The notes below the pieces were generated by a model, which was given only the letters and a program-made list of their open reading frames with translations, searched no databases and had not been told where the DNA came from. A stretch of DNA of 64,000 nucleotides from Gracilaria gracilis (Eukaryota > Rhodophyta > Florideophyceae > Gracilariales > Gracilariaceae): positions 112,289-176,288 of the forward strand of contig JARGSG010000007.1 of assembly GCA_030374805.1 (NCBI GenBank), given 5' to 3'. Every line of letters starts with the position of its first letter. Positions within the stretch are counted from its first letter, which is position 1. Of the stretch, positions 18,001-29,672 are shown in pieces. The translations under genes and the position numbers were made by a program.

Positions 18001-18362
18001 TGTGTGGGCGCGATGAATGAACTGCTAGACGATCAGAATCTATCTCCGTTCCTGCCTAAGAACGGAGCCCACCGCAGAGGTACGGAGAGTGTCGTTCGAT
18101 GCAATCTCATACTAACGATACCCCTTTTCGAGTTCGTGTATCATTAGAGCATCCCTATCAGCCTTGCCAAATAGCTAAAAAGCTAAATTTATGGCTTTGG
18201 CCTGGCTTTTTGAAACCCTATTAGACGAGCTAAAGCCAAAAAATTTGGCTTTCAAGCTATTTGAAATGCCAAAAGGGATGAGATTTGGCTTTCAGTTTAG
18301 CTTGAAAGCCAAACAGAAGAACGAATCAAAACTGGCCACGTCGCGCGCGCTGTAGTCATTTT

Positions 18363-18670
18363 TGGGGAAGCGGTGTCCATGCTTACGGGACGAGTTGTTG
18401 CGCACGGGCCAAGAAGTAGGGCCGAAGGCGGGCACAGGCTGCCAGGAAAACTCTCTGAGGTTCCTTCCTTCTCTCTGGCGCCTTCTCGGGGTTCGCCAGG
18501 ACAGCGAGCCCCTGTTTATTGTAGGCCCCCTCCCGGACGCGCCTCCAACCGCAAGGTGCGCCGGGAGGTGAAAAGGATAGGACGCTCGTGGCGTCCTATC
18601 GCAGCGTAGTTAATGACGGTTAAAACGGGGACCGCTGGAGCGGACCAAAACCGTGTCACAGCTGTGTACA
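18363..18670 (-). repeat. Copia-1 3' LTR
   Basis: A 308-base LTR read on the minus strand, starting TGTACACAGC and ending CCCCA. It pairs with 25226-25534, and a G-run (CCGGGGG) serves as polypurine tract just before it. The flank ATTTT (18358-18362) is the target duplication. Confidence 0.9.
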
Positions 18671-18802
18671 CCCCCGGTGTTTCTGTTCAACCTCCAGCAA
18701 ACGGAAATAAATTTGAAAAAAAACACACGTGTAGTTATACGCCTGCGCTTGGGATGCAGTTGATAGATTGCTTGTCGCTCGCGCTCCACCCGCCGACCTT
18801 CT

Positions 18803-20362
18803 TTGACCTTCATTCTCACGTTGATCGTCGTGGAGGACGGCTCTTTGATGTGTAGGTTTATTGTGGCTACCTTCGCAGCGCCAAAAAGTTTTGCATCGCT
18901 AACGGGCTCGCAAAGTCTGTCGACTGGTTGTAGCTTCCAAATCGTCAACTACTGGGAGGTAAGTAACCCCACAACTACATCACTTCTAATATTCTTTTTC
19001 TCGCGTTACAGAATGCTGATCATAAAATTTACGACTGTCAGGGTTATTTTCGACAGCCTGAGCTCACAAATTGTAGTGATTTTAGCTAAGAAATTCTCCG
19101 ACGGCTACGCAATGAAGAGGCTCACAACTAAGCATAGCATTCGTGCGAAAAAAAGTGGCGAAGTTACTAATTCCGTTATCGTTAAGTCTCGCATACGTCA
19201 AGCTCTTCACGGCCACAAGCTAAACGCCTTCTTTCCTTTCAAGTGGCATGCAAATAAGTCTGCGATATTCTTTGAGGATATAGAGAAGTGAACCAAGAAT
19301 AACATCGCCACGATAATGCGTGTGGATGAGTGCGGCTTGGAGTGTTTCACGTTCGAGCACTGCGACGGTGACCACATCGCCGGATACGCCATTGACATCG
19401 ACCGCATCGCTGAGCGGCATGGCAGAGAGTGGTGCCAAGCACGGCCCAAGGTGCCTCTAGATCATGCGACCGCCGAGAGTTATGGTCTTTAAAGCTCTGG
19501 CGAGGTCTCTTCCGAAGAGTGGACCATCGACGCAGTCATGTACGTGGCGGAGGACCAGACCATGCCGGCCGAGGTTGGCGTCCGTCGTCTTGAAGGCGGG
19601 CGTTATTACGCGCACAACAACGATGAGGCGTTTTGGGGCTGGGGCCGTATCGAGTTTGGTTCTCTCGGCGGGCCGGCGTTGACCAATGCCCTCACTCATC
19701 TCGTAGTGTGGAAGGCCGGAGTCCCATACCGAAAGTAATTGGACCGTGTCACCAGATCCATGAAGATCGTGGCCAATGATGACGACAGGGTCCTTGACGC
19801 TCTGGATGCTCATTTCATGAGTCACCCGGGCGTGCCCGTTCGCGTTCCAAGTCCGGGCAACCGTGGTGTAACTGAAAAGACCAAGCGGTTTGAGCTTCAT
19901 GGCGCTCGCATGCTGGTTGCTAGGATGGCAAACCTGCGCCTGCAAAACTCGGTCGCGAATGCAATCGCCCGTGTTGTTGGAGAGGACTATGCGAGGGAGA
20001 AGATGTATTCAGAAGTGATGCCTAGCATGCTGTCGTTTGCAGATGCAGCTGGATGGGCTATGGTCCATGCTGAAAAGGTGGAGTTGGGGCGAGTGCACTT
20101 CGATTATCACAAGTATGGGGGGTACATCAAGTATCTCCTCATGCAAGAGGAAGGCGTCTACCTTGTCCGCTTGAGAGCCAGGAACGTAGATCATGTGATC
20201 TGCATTGACTGTGAGGAGGGAGAAGTGCTTGATTCCGTTGAGCGTTACCCTTTGAAGCTGTGTGAGTTCGTTATCAGGTGCTGCGCTGGGGATCCTGCTT
20301 TGTTCAATCGTATTCTGGAGATCCGACACGTGCGCACTGTGCAGCGTCGTGAAGGGAGTTAG
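18803..20362 (+). pseudogene. Antisense ORF inside Copia-1, three stops
   Basis: One plus-strand frame is open from 18803 to 20362 apart from three stop codons: TGA at 19289-19291, TAA at about 19490 and TAA at 19736-19738. That corresponds to a protein of about 500 residues, antisense to the element and between its RNase H and 3' LTR. Amino-acid use is protein-like throughout: DGDHIAGYAIDIDRIAERHG near 19360, NNDEAFWGWGRIEFG near 19620, and a C-terminal block YLVRLRARNVDHVICIDCEEG followed by a YPLKLC segment. That last block looks like the His-bearing strand of papain-fold peptidases of OTU/Josephin type; this is a weak resemblance and no nucleophile Cys is assigned. Several of its segments start on non-ATG codons. 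I do not know its function. It is probably an accessory gene of the element family, inactivated here. Confidence 0.6.
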
Positions 20363-20410
20363 AAGAATAAGATCAAGAGCGGGGTCGCGAAGCGTGCCAG
20401 GCGCAAGGCA

Positions 20411-20442
20411 AGGGCAAGTAAGGGCAAGTAAGGGCAAGTAAA
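20411..20442. repeat. 10-bp tandem repeat
   Basis: Three copies of GGGCAAGTAA downstream of the antisense frame, between it and the Copia-1 pol stop. Confidence 0.85.
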
Positions 20443-20479
20443 GGAAGAGTAGTAAGATAAACAACAAGTAATGCCTTGC

Positions 20480-22825
20480 TTAGGACTGTGTGATTGAATC
20501 TAGTAACTCTTTGGGTAGCTGCCCCTCGACCATTATAGTATTCAAGCCCTTAAACATGTGAGGGTTGATTTTCGTAAGGGCGTCAGCCGGGTTCCTGTGT
20601 CCCGGTATCCACTCTAGAGAGTTGATCTCGCGGGCTTCAAAGGAGTCACGGAGACGCGCTACTGTGGGTCGGAGACGAAAGTCCTTCTGTTCGTGTAGTG
20701 TAGATATTGTGCTGTAAAGCCCAAACGAGTCTACTAACATCTGGAGGTTTGGTCTCGGACCCTGGCCCTGAGGATGTATAAGGTACGGCACCGTTTCAGC
20801 CAGATGGGTGGCTCGGTCTGCCGTGTGGGCTGCGGCAAGGATTTCCGCTCCAGCAAAGGAGAATGAAACTTGGTTCTGCTTGGAGCTGTGCCAGTCGAGT
20901 ACATAGAACACATGGCGATCTCGTGAGGCGAATGAAAATCTGCACAGAAACCCTGTCTGTCCGTAGGAAGTGTTGCCTGATGCGGCATCGCTGAATGCCA
21001 TCACTCCCGCTTTGAAGTGGCGGGCAGACACGGGCTCAACAGGGGCTCTGTAGAAGAGAGTTGGCGACAGCGACTTCAAGTGGAGCAGAGCTTGGTTGAG
21101 TTGTCTTATATGAGAGACCTTGAGGTGAGAGACGTTCTGTTGCAGCTTGCTCGCCACTAAGGAGGCTTGTGGGAGAATACCGTGACCTAGGAAGTTTAGC
21201 TTCCCAGTCAGTGCTTGGAACCGACGTAGCTCTTCTAGTGTGCACTGACTGTCGTGCTCCTTTTTGCGCTCATGACTGAGCTCAATCGGCTTGACGGTCG
21301 AGAGAAACTCCTCCATACTCAAGGAGACGCTGTAATCTGAATGTTGTTTGACAAATAAGCGGTTGAAGACGATGTCCTGTCCTTTGTTAAATCGGCCCAC
21401 ATCGAACCTGGAAGAGGTTTGCTGCCGAAAACGCTCCATGCGTTCGGGTTTTCCGGCAAATATCATGTCGTCGACGACTTTGGCTAGTGCCAACACGAGT
21501 TCGTCGCCTTCCCACATCAGGAAGAGTTGTGGGATTCCAGGGACGTCGACAAAGCCTATGTCGAGAAGCCATTCCTCCACGCAGAGTTTCCATAGCCGTC
21601 CGGACTCTACAAGTCTATATGCTGGAGCGAGTAGCTTCCAGACTTCGTCGGTGTAAGTGCTCCACCCACGTGGGGGCCGCATGTATATGTCTCGCTTCAA
21701 CTCTCCGGCCTGGAGGTAAGCCGACTATACGTCCAGGGAGGCAATAGGGAAGTGGAACCAGGAGGATAGGGAGAGGAGCGTGCGGATTGCGGGAAACTGC
21801 GCCGTCGAGGAATCGGAGCGAAGGTCGTCCTTCTCGTGATCCCTATTCCCATGGGGGACTAGGCGGCACTTTAGCTTCATCGTCTTCCATTCACCGTCGT
21901 GTTTTACGACGAAGAAGTGGTGAGAGGAGATGAGGTTGGCATCCCTAGGGATGGACCGAATGGATACCGCACGATACGCTCCCTTCTCCTTGTAGTTTCG
22001 CTTCTTCCTGGCAATAGATTCATCAAGTAGCCACCTCGGCGCGCCTTGGAGCTTGTGTTCCGTGAGTGGGTCATTGCCAAACTTCTCATGAAGCTGCTTC
22101 AAGATGGTTTGCTTGGTGGAGGTTAGGGATGCTTTTGGAGTAAGAGCAGTTGAGGATGAAGCCAGTTCGCCAATGTTCTTCGACGGTATGTCGAAAGGAC
22201 GAATGGCGGTTGCCCCAGCTAGATAGGCGGAGCTAAGGGCGTAATTATCCCTCTCTGCAAAGGCAGTGTGCATCTCTTGATCATCCTCAAGAATTGGTGG
22301 CCCCTCTGTTATTTGAACGAGCGGGTTTGTTGAGAGTTCCGGCTGTTCCTGCTGTGGGACCACTTCAGGGTCGGGCGAAGGTTGAGGAAATTCGGTGTAC
22401 CCGAGTTCTATGCGCTCGAATTTTTCGATCAGCTTAGACTTGGGGCGTAGGCGAAGGTCTTCGTACGCAACAGTGTACGAGAAGCCGCGGAGGTCTTCTC
22501 TCGCCGAGACGATTACGAAGTGTTCATAGACCTCCATGACAAACCCTGGATACCACTGTCCCCTCCTTGCGTTTTTCACAAAGTAATAGACAGGTGTCTT
22601 GGGAACAAGTAGTGTTTTGTCAAAGTGCTTTATGTTTTTCGTGCGTAAAACCGTTTGCAGTGCTTGACGAGCTGCCTTTTCGTGGTAGGTATCGGCGAGA
22701 TCCTTCGTGAGCCTGGCCTTTGGCAGGCCCTGGAGTGCCGACCTATACCCTCGAGCCAGCTCGAAACTTGATACGAACCTCGAACCTAGCAAGATGTTCT
22801 TGAGGAATGCGGCTCTAGAGACCAA
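20480..22825 (-). pseudogene. Copia-1 reverse transcriptase and RNase H
   Basis: The C-terminal half of pol on the minus strand. The start includes an integrase C-terminal-like linker, then the RT with SLDV-stop-SAYLQ (normally LDVKSAYLQ). The TAG at 21725-21727 is the only stop and lies in the conserved first Asp motif. Downstream is the catalytic VVDDMIF near 21470 (the YVDD box), then RNase H with FSDAASGNTSYG and a final EWIPGHRNPADALTK before the stop at 20480. Both sides of the stop are in the same frame, so a single substitution disables it. Confidence 0.9.
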
Positions 22826-22876
22826 GTCTTGGTCAGAGGGGCACTGTTGCCATCTAGGAGCCGTAAATTGTCTGTC

Positions 22877-23900
22877 TTAAACGAGGCGTTGGATCATAAA
22901 TCTGATGGCCTCGTTAGAGGATTCGACGATTCCTAGCTTTTTGTGCCGACGGGCTGGCCTAGGACAAAATGTAATGCCGTGCGAGGCACACATTGCCCTG
23001 AACTCTTCGCAGTCGAATTCTGGGTCGCCCGAGAGTTCGGTGGGGGCGCCATGAGCTGAGATCCAATGGATCACGAAGCTTTCCGCAGTCTTTTTCAGTT
23101 TCCTTGACAGGCATAGCCATGCGACAGAGAACCCTGAGGCTGCATTCTTCATGTAGAGGATTGGGAGGTTGCCGAGTTCGGCTACAAACATGAAGTCCAC
23201 TTGGACGTGCTCATTGAATTCTTTCAAGATACGGGAGAAGGAGACCTTCCTGGACGCTAACGAGCGCCCAGTGCTCGCACATGTCGTACATGAATCAAAC
23301 GTGGATTGTAGCAAGGCTTCGAGTGTCCTTGTGAGGACTCCCGCCCGTTCGCAAATCCTCTTCATGTCCTTCGGGCGTAGGTGAGTGTACAGATGAAAGC
23401 GCTTAGCGAAGCGCTCTTCATTCTCTATCGTTGTTCCCTTTAGGGCAAGGTCCTTCGCGAAGAAGGATTTGACAGAAGAGGTGGACGAGGGCACAAGGAG
23501 GAGTCTGGTTCGCTTCGTGAGTTCGGAACCAGTGTGATAGGTTCGGAGCAGGACTGAAGCAAAGTCCCCGACAACTCCGTGAGGAATTAAGACTTTGTTA
23601 TCCTGGTTCAGGAGATCAGAACGTGAAAGTACGTCGTTGCCCAACAGAATTGGCCCCTTGCCATCCACTAAGAAGAAGGGTAGCGAGAAAAGAGTTCCAT
23701 TCTCGTCATTACCTTTAAGTTTCCACATGGCGAAGGTTGGCATGGCATCAACGCACTCTTCACCAAAGCCGTGAAGGAAAGGTTCGCAATCCAACTCATC
23801 GAGGGCTACGTCTACTTCCAATGACACGCAGAGCTGTGCAATGGCGCACAGAGATCCGACGCTATTTGGACAGCCCGGGTCGACGATTGGGTTTGGGTCC
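22877..23900 (-). pseudogene. Copia-1 protease and integrase
   Basis: Minus-strand frame with a protease active-site-like PIVDPGCPNSVG near 23880 (family DTG/DSG shifted to DPG), then an integrase. A CxxC of the zinc region (TTCASTG, with upstream His) is near 23280. Catalytic Asp lies in VQVDFMFV, a second Asp in SGDPEFD, and Glu in GIVESSNEA, giving D-D-E in order. It stops at 22877, some 50 bases before the RT frame, where another frame break separates it from RT. DPG in place of DTG would probably weaken the protease unless it is typical of this lineage. Confidence 0.75.
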
Positions 23901-24076
23901 GCGAAGGCGGGAAAGAGGTCGGAATAGGCTCCTTCCCCTGCAGTTAGAGATGAATGTGTTGGGAGGGGTTGGAGCCTTTGTGAAAACCCTTATCTGATCT
24001 ATCGCCCGTTTCCGACTTAGCTCTTTTCTTTTTTTGTGCGCGGATACGCTTGGTCTCATAGGAAGGACTCTGGCAT

Positions 24077-25243
24077 TCATAACTTCCTCGAAGGTGCGTC
24101 TTGGAACCACAGTCGAAGCAGTACCCCCGACTCTCGTTCGCTCTTGCGTTTGTTTGACTGACGAGGTCTAGAGCTGGTACCCCGCTGCTTGTTCCTGATC
24201 TGCTGGGAAGTATCGGTACCCTGCCTCGTACCGCTTTGCTTCTGGAAAGCGGCCAGCGCTTGTTGAACGCGCTGCCCGACCATGTTCTCGATGTCCGCCT
24301 TCGTGTACGCTTTCTCAGCCGCCTTGGGCGTGAAAGTCAGATTGCGAATAACCTTAACTGCGTCGTCGAGGTTCAACTTGCAACGAGGGCCGGTGGAGAA
24401 CATGTCACGGATTTGGTTCTCTTCGTGAGAGCGATCATTCAGATACTCAATGACTTCTGTGTATCCTTCGAGAAGTCCCTGTGCTCCGCTGACTATGTCA
24501 GTAGCCTTGCGACGAACGGTATTAGCGTTGTCGGAGGACAGCGGTAGGGCTTCGTCGGAGTTGAAGAGGTCCGAGAACTTCTCAAAGAATTCGAAAACAG
24601 GAGCATGGGAGCTTCGCGAGATTGAGATTTCCGGTTCCGGTTGGTCTCTCTGGCGGGCTTCGGCAAGCGCAACCAGTTGGAGCTTGGCGTTGGTAAGCGT
24701 CTCCTCGCTGAGCATAGCATTGCTGAGAAGAGTTATTGCCAAGACCTCACTAACCTGCGAAGAAGTCGATAATCCCACGTGCATAAGGTGATCGGCGGCC
24801 AAACCTCGGAAGCGGGAGACGAATGCATTGAGGTCCTCACTTCGACGACGTCGGCATTGCGTCACATCCGTAAAGGAAGATATTAAGCGGGTGGCGATGG
24901 CAATTGGAGGATCAACGGCGATGAGTTTGACAATATCCTTGACAGCTTCGATTTAGTTTTCCTGTTTCAAGTCAAGTTGTTGTTTAGCAACCGCTTCGTC
25001 AACGATAGAATTTTGCTCGCGAGGGAGACCGCGATCGTAGAAGTGACGATCAAGTGGGGCGTAGACGGTTTTGTTCAGCCTATCGGTACCTTTTTCGGTG
25101 GCGGCTTGGATTGTCTCAACCCATCGTGAAACATCACGTCTGTACTCCTGCAGATCGCCTTCCGGTTTGAACCTCGGCGGGTCTGTTGGCGCAGGCGGTT
25201 TAGAACGTAAACCTGGGCCCATAACTGGGGAAGCGGTGTCCAT
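24077..25243 (-). pseudogene. Copia-1 gag with one nonsense codon
   Basis: Capsid-forming gag frame starting at ATG 25243, which lies just inside the 5' LTR edge; it is open to 24077 except for TAA at 24953-24955. Both halves are in the same frame. The end is Gln/Arg/Lys-rich. A zinc knuckle CFDCGSKTHLRGSYEC follows in the next frame near 24110, after a run of five C, so a 1-base slip probably separated gag from the knuckle. Gag assignment is by position, composition and the knuckle. Confidence 0.75.
25211..25225 (-). other. Copia-1 primer-binding site
   Basis: Immediately inside the 5' LTR the minus strand reads GTTATGGGCCCAGG. This is the classic copia site complementary to the anticodon stem-loop of initiator tRNA-Met, used by half-tRNA priming, rather than to a tRNA 3' end. 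Confidence 0.75.
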
Positions 25244-25534
25244 GCTTACGGGACGAGTTGTCGCGCACGGGGCAAGAAGTAGGGCCGAAGGCGGGCACAG
25301 GCTGCCAGGAAAACTCTCTGAGGTTCCTTCCTTCTCTCTGGCTCCTTCTCGGGGTTCCCCAGGACAGCGAGCTCTTGTTTATTGTAGGCCCCCTCCCGGA
25401 CGCGCCTCCAACCGCGAGGTGCGCCGGGAGGTGAAAGTGATAGGACGCTCGTGGCGTCCTATCGCAGCGCAGTTAGTGACGGCTCAGGAGGGGGGCCGCT
25501 GGAGCGGACCGGAACCGTGTCACAGCTGTCCACA
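25226..25534 (-). repeat. Copia-1 5' LTR
   Basis: A 309-base LTR almost identical to 18363-18670, starting TGTGGACAGC and ending CCCCA on the minus strand. The two LTRs differ by scattered substitutions, so insertion is not very recent. ATTTT follows at 25535-25539. Confidence 0.9.
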
Positions 25535-25870
25535 ATTTTGGCGCCAACTTCAAACGCAGAGATGGCACTCTTCCATGTTGTGATGAAGTTCTCAGTGACT
25601 GCTGTAGTTTTTCGGCCACTGCTGTTGCGCTACGGACTGCACAGTGCTCATCGTCACTAAAAATGTTTACCTCTTCGTCGGAAGACGTATCGGTCATCAT
25701 AGCCAGAGTTGTGCAAGAGAGTAGATACAGCATATTGCTGTATCTACGGGGATGCTCGTACTCTCATTGTTTCGCTTTTGGCTGATAGGGGTGCCTTGCC
25801 AAAAGCCAAATCTGGATTTGGCTTTTTGGCATTTTAGCTTCGAAATATGGCTTGACTGATACGGGTGCTC

Positions 25871-26819
25871 TCACACCCCCGTACCTGGGACAGTAAAGCA
25901 AAAATTAAGATTAATATGTGGTATTTCAAGGCACCCAGAAGCTAATTTATTTGGAAGTTGGAAAGAGCGCGGGAGCTAATCTGGTGACGACGGTTCCGCG
26001 CAGCGGGCATATACTCGGCGGCTGCGTGGTGCGCCTTCCTTGCCGTCGTTCGCCGTCGGCAACCGCGCCTCCCTCTTTTCTCTGGGACAAACCTGGTTTG
26101 CGCTCCGGTTTTCTTGTAAACCTGGTTCGCTCTCCGGTTTTCCCGAGTGCTGCATTCTGTGTTTCCGTTGAACGTACTAGGCAGCGGCGTCCTTTCGGCC
26201 CGTAGCCGTTTCCATTCCACTCGGTGACACGCGCGGTTTGCCCGCTGCACACACACTTGCCGCGTCCTCCCCTCACAAAACTCGCTTGCCCTACGTCTTT
26301 CCTTTACAATATTTCCCCTCGCAGTGTGCTGACTGCCCATATTCGGCTTTCCCCTCTTGCGCCTCCGTCGCCTGCGCCGGGAACCGCACCCAAAGAGAAC
26401 AGAAGTCACTCTCGCCTCGAACCTTTCTTGCGCAAATACCCCTTTCCTTCCACAGTGCCCCTCAAACTTCGTTGGAGCACTCTAAGATCTCGGCAAAATC
26501 CATCGCGCCGCCATCAAACGTGAACTCCTGCGTACTGCCACCAAAATAGCCGCCCCGACAATGCAAATGTGAATAATTGCCATCATGAAACTATTGTCTT
26601 CTGTGGCCTTATTCATGTAATAAACACGAAAAAAGAACGCCCCTCAGACGATGTTCCCACTCAAAGCGATCCGAACGCTGTCAAAACTGTACATGGCAAC
26701 CGCATTAACTTTCAGGCCAGAGTGATACCAAGAGCTCAACATTGGAATCGAACATTCGCCATACTGCGACGCCAACCCCAACAGAATAATCGCGCTGTCA
26801 CTGACATATTTCTTCTGCA
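25871..26819. other. Interval before the YR retroelement
   Basis: GC-rich then mixed sequence with no recognised gene. It may contain the untranslated 5' end of the YR retroelement; I could not identify its terminal repeats. Confidence 0.4.
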
Positions 26820-28112
26820 ATGAACCGTGATACATCTGTGTCTATAACTCCATGGTCACCATCTGCCATCCTCATCCGTGAAAAATATGGCACCATTGCA
26901 TATTCATCCCAAAGTCTTCCCCCTGTCGTTACACCCTCGCTCCCAGGGACCAAAGTACCTCCACCCCCTACGGCCACATTTGATGATATTGAACAACACA
27001 TTAGCTGCTCAATTACCCAAAATCACCAGTATGCACACCCGTCATCTCTACGTATACTTGACGCCGCCGTGCGGTGCTACAACTCTCTGAAACAACTAAG
27101 CACAGCCCCCTCCGAAGGAAACCTAACTAGTGGCCTTCATTTCCTCGCCCTAGGCGAACGTTTCTTTGAAGAGAACCCACTACAAGCGGCATCAATCAAC
27201 GAAAGCACGCAAGCTAGGTATGTCTCTGCGCTCGAAGCGTTCAGATGCTCCAACAGCGCAAACTCACCAGATTTCATCACATTCGATCACTCTCTCTATC
27301 TACATACAAGAGCTTTCCTTTGTCGATAGCAGACCAGGCTAAGGACAAGAGATGTGTAACCTTGTATGTATGCTTCTCATCATGCACCCCAGACTTCGTA
27401 AAGAGCTGGGAATGTCACGTCACTGTCTGCAGGGCTGGAAACATCTTAAACCCTCTGCTTCGTCTTCGCCATTCACTCAACAGATGATTCACGTTTTCGC
27501 ATGGAAGCTCTGCAAACAGGGCCAAGTCCGCGCAGCCGCTGTACTTCTCGTCAGCTTTGGTGCGTGCCTTAGAGTTTCAGAGGCTCTAAAGTTAAAGTGG
27601 GCTGATATCGCTTTCCCAGGAGACCTTCACTTATCCTCGTTTGGCCCATCAGTAGCCGAGATCAACATTGCGGATGCAAAAACTTCCCAAAAGACCGGGA
27701 AACTCCAGTTCGTCGCACTCAAAAGCCCAGATGTGGTTTCATTTCTCAGAGCGCTCAAGAAATCAAGACCAAGCGAAAGTACTATTGCCGGCGACATAAA
27801 GTACCAACCTTACCTGAAGAAAATCAAGGCAATCGCCAAACAGTACAAACTCTCAAAGTGCAAACTCACAACACATTCCGCTCGTATCGGAAAAGCTCTC
27901 GAAGATTACGTTAGTGCACTCCGGTTCAGCAAATAGCCGTTAATGGAAGGTGGAAATCCCTTAACTCTCTCCGGTACTACCTGGATAACGGCAGATCGTG
28001 GCTTCTAAATATGAACGTTCAACCAAGCGCCCAAGTTCAAATCGAAGCCGATCAGCAGTCCTCCCTCAACGCAATCAAAGTGCAGGGAAGCTCAACCACC
28101 ATCAGCGCATGA
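26820..28112 (+). pseudogene. Tyrosine recombinase of a YR retroelement
   Basis: Phage-integrase-fold recombinase that would integrate circular DNA copies of the retroelement without making a duplication. It starts at ATG 26820. After a frame change near 27330 the catalytic domain runs 27352-27910: the first catalytic Arg in FGACLRVSEALKLKW (about 27560) and the HxxR box in LTTHSARIGKAL (about 27870). A second frame change near 27913 leads to GRWKSLNSLRYYLDNG, which carries the Trp and the nucleophile Tyr, ending TGA at 28110-28112. R, H-x-x-R, W and Y are thus all present in order. With two frameshifts this copy cannot make the protein unless the sequence has errors. This recombinase lies 5' of gag and RT, an unusual place. 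Confidence 0.8.
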
Positions 28113-28397
28113 ACAACATTTTTCCAATTTTACCTAACAGTGCTACATTGTCCAGGGCCCATAACGGCTCAATCCAGAGACAACACAAGTGCCATTAGTA
28201 CAGCCGCTTCCACACCCCCGTTTACCGCATCAAGCGCCTCCGAGATCGAAGACGCTCGCACGTAAATACCCCTCACCCCCCCTTTTCCATGCTCTCATCC
28301 TAGCTTAGAACAGCCGCAACATTGCGATCAGGGCTCTCCTCTCATACAGAGTCAATTCCTCCACAACATTCTCAAACGCACTATCCCATACAACAAA

Positions 28398-29672
28398 ATG
28401 TCCTCTACTCCAAGCGCCGGCAGCCCGCAGGTACCATCGTATGGTTCCCTTGCATCCAAGGACCATTTGTTCTACATGCATTCTCTCACGAATGAGCAAC
28501 TTCTGGCCCTGTCACAAAGTGTCCCCGCACCCATCCGCAAAAACCTGACCCCATCCGCCACTCAGCAGGAGCTGTTTGCAGAGGTTTTTCGTATCCGTGA
28601 ACTAGAGATCGCCGCGAAGCATCCCGTGACTGTATCAAACGCAGCGACAAGCCTGAAAACGCCCATGCACATGTCCGCCTCTGATACACTTAAAGCGTCT
28701 CAAGAGCAGCCGCAGAATCTTCTACAGCTCATGACCGACGCTCGATCAGCCGATCCCAGTCTCTGGCCTAGAAATATTCCAGCGAAAAACCCGTCAGAAG
28801 CTGCGTCTATCGCCATCAGTTGGCAATTCGACGCGTATCGGCTCAACAACTCCATTGAACAACAGGCCGTTGCACCAGTCCCCGACCATCTCCCACCCGA
28901 AGCAACGGCCAACTTGCCCCAAATCTGACTGGCGCAAGCTCCACCGGTCTCCATTGCCGCACTCATTGCTACACAAACGGCCCCTCATCAGGACCGAAAT
29001 GACTCACATAAATCAGATGAAGAAGGCGAAGAAACCACTCGGAAGGAAAGAAAGACGCTCGTGAACCCCCAGAACTACACCATTGGTCTCGAGGAAGCGG
29101 AAAACTCAACCTTGCACCACTATCTGGGAAAGGGGGTGTCCTGGGCGAGCCTTTTCGTCGACAAGTTGTTGGGTCCCTCGGTTCTGAACATGCTCACCGC
29201 CGGAGGAGCAGACATACCGACCTTCCTCTCCAGCAAATTCCAGCACTGGAAAAGATCTCCAAACGGGCAGCCCCTAGCTGCCGAGATGGAAGCAGCAACT
29301 CTTGGACGCATACTTCACCTCAACATGCTTACCTTTCCGACACCCAAAGATGCAATAGAAAGGCTCCCCTCGATGGAAGTAACATTCCGCCGTCTTCTTG
29401 GAATTCTTCACGTGGAAGAATCGGTATCTTGCGGCGACTACGCGGACCAGAGAGAAGCATGGGAGGAGACAACGCCCCTCCTAGAGAACGTTCCGCAACG
29501 CACAGTCCGCTCAATGAACCTGTTGGACGAAATCCTTCGAAGCCTTACCCAGAAGAAAAAGCGCTGCACAGCCATCAAGGCAATATACGACGCCCGCAGC
29601 AAAAACAGAGGTGGCAGGACTACAAAGCCGCGCGACCTAGCTCCAGGCAACCAGTGCCAGCCGCGCAAGTAA
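28398..29672 (+). pseudogene. Gag-like ORF of the YR element, one TGA
   Basis: One frame from ATG 28398 to 29672, broken only by TGA at 28926-28928, would encode about 424 residues. The first part is Pro/Ser/Gln-rich and helical, the middle acidic then basic (DEEGEETTRKERK), and the last part a predicted helical domain ending in an Arg/Lys-rich tail suited to nucleic-acid binding. No zinc knuckle is visible. Its last 240 bases overlap the RT frame, which is open from 29429, so RT could be made by frameshifting. Gag identity is inferred from position and composition. Confidence 0.55.

Larger units (their letters stand above)
18363..25534 (-). mobile_element. Copia-1 LTR retrotransposon
   Basis: A 7.2-kb Ty1/Copia element on the minus strand: 5' LTR, primer site, gag, protease, integrase, RT, RNase H, a 1.8-kb extra region with an antisense gene, then 3' LTR. 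A perfect 5-bp duplication ATTTT flanks it (18358-18362 and 25535-25539). The order integrase before RT fixes it as Copia, not Gypsy. The copy is dead: one nonsense codon in gag, a frameshift at the zinc knuckle and one nonsense codon in pol. Confidence 0.92.
18147..25870. mobile_element. TIR DNA element interrupted by Copia
   Basis: The left end GAGCATCCCTATCAGCC (18147) and the reverse complement of the right end, GAGCACCCGTATCAGTC (25870), form imperfect terminal inverted repeats. AGCTAAA/GGCTTT-rich subterminal repeats follow on both sides. Without the Copia insertion the element is about 550 bases (18147-18362 plus 25540-25870). Flanks are TTA and TCA, compatible with a diverged 3-bp TWA duplication of the PIF/Harbinger type. 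A short acidic minus-strand frame beginning MTDTSSDEEVNIFSDDE near 25700 may be a transposase N-terminal remnant. So this is a non-autonomous element; the superfamily is inferred from the ends only. Confidence 0.65.

Noticed and set aside
19457-19945. 162-codon minus frame inside Copia-1
   Set aside because: Shadow of the antisense plus-strand gene in the same place; the plus frame has the protein-like composition and continues on both sides.
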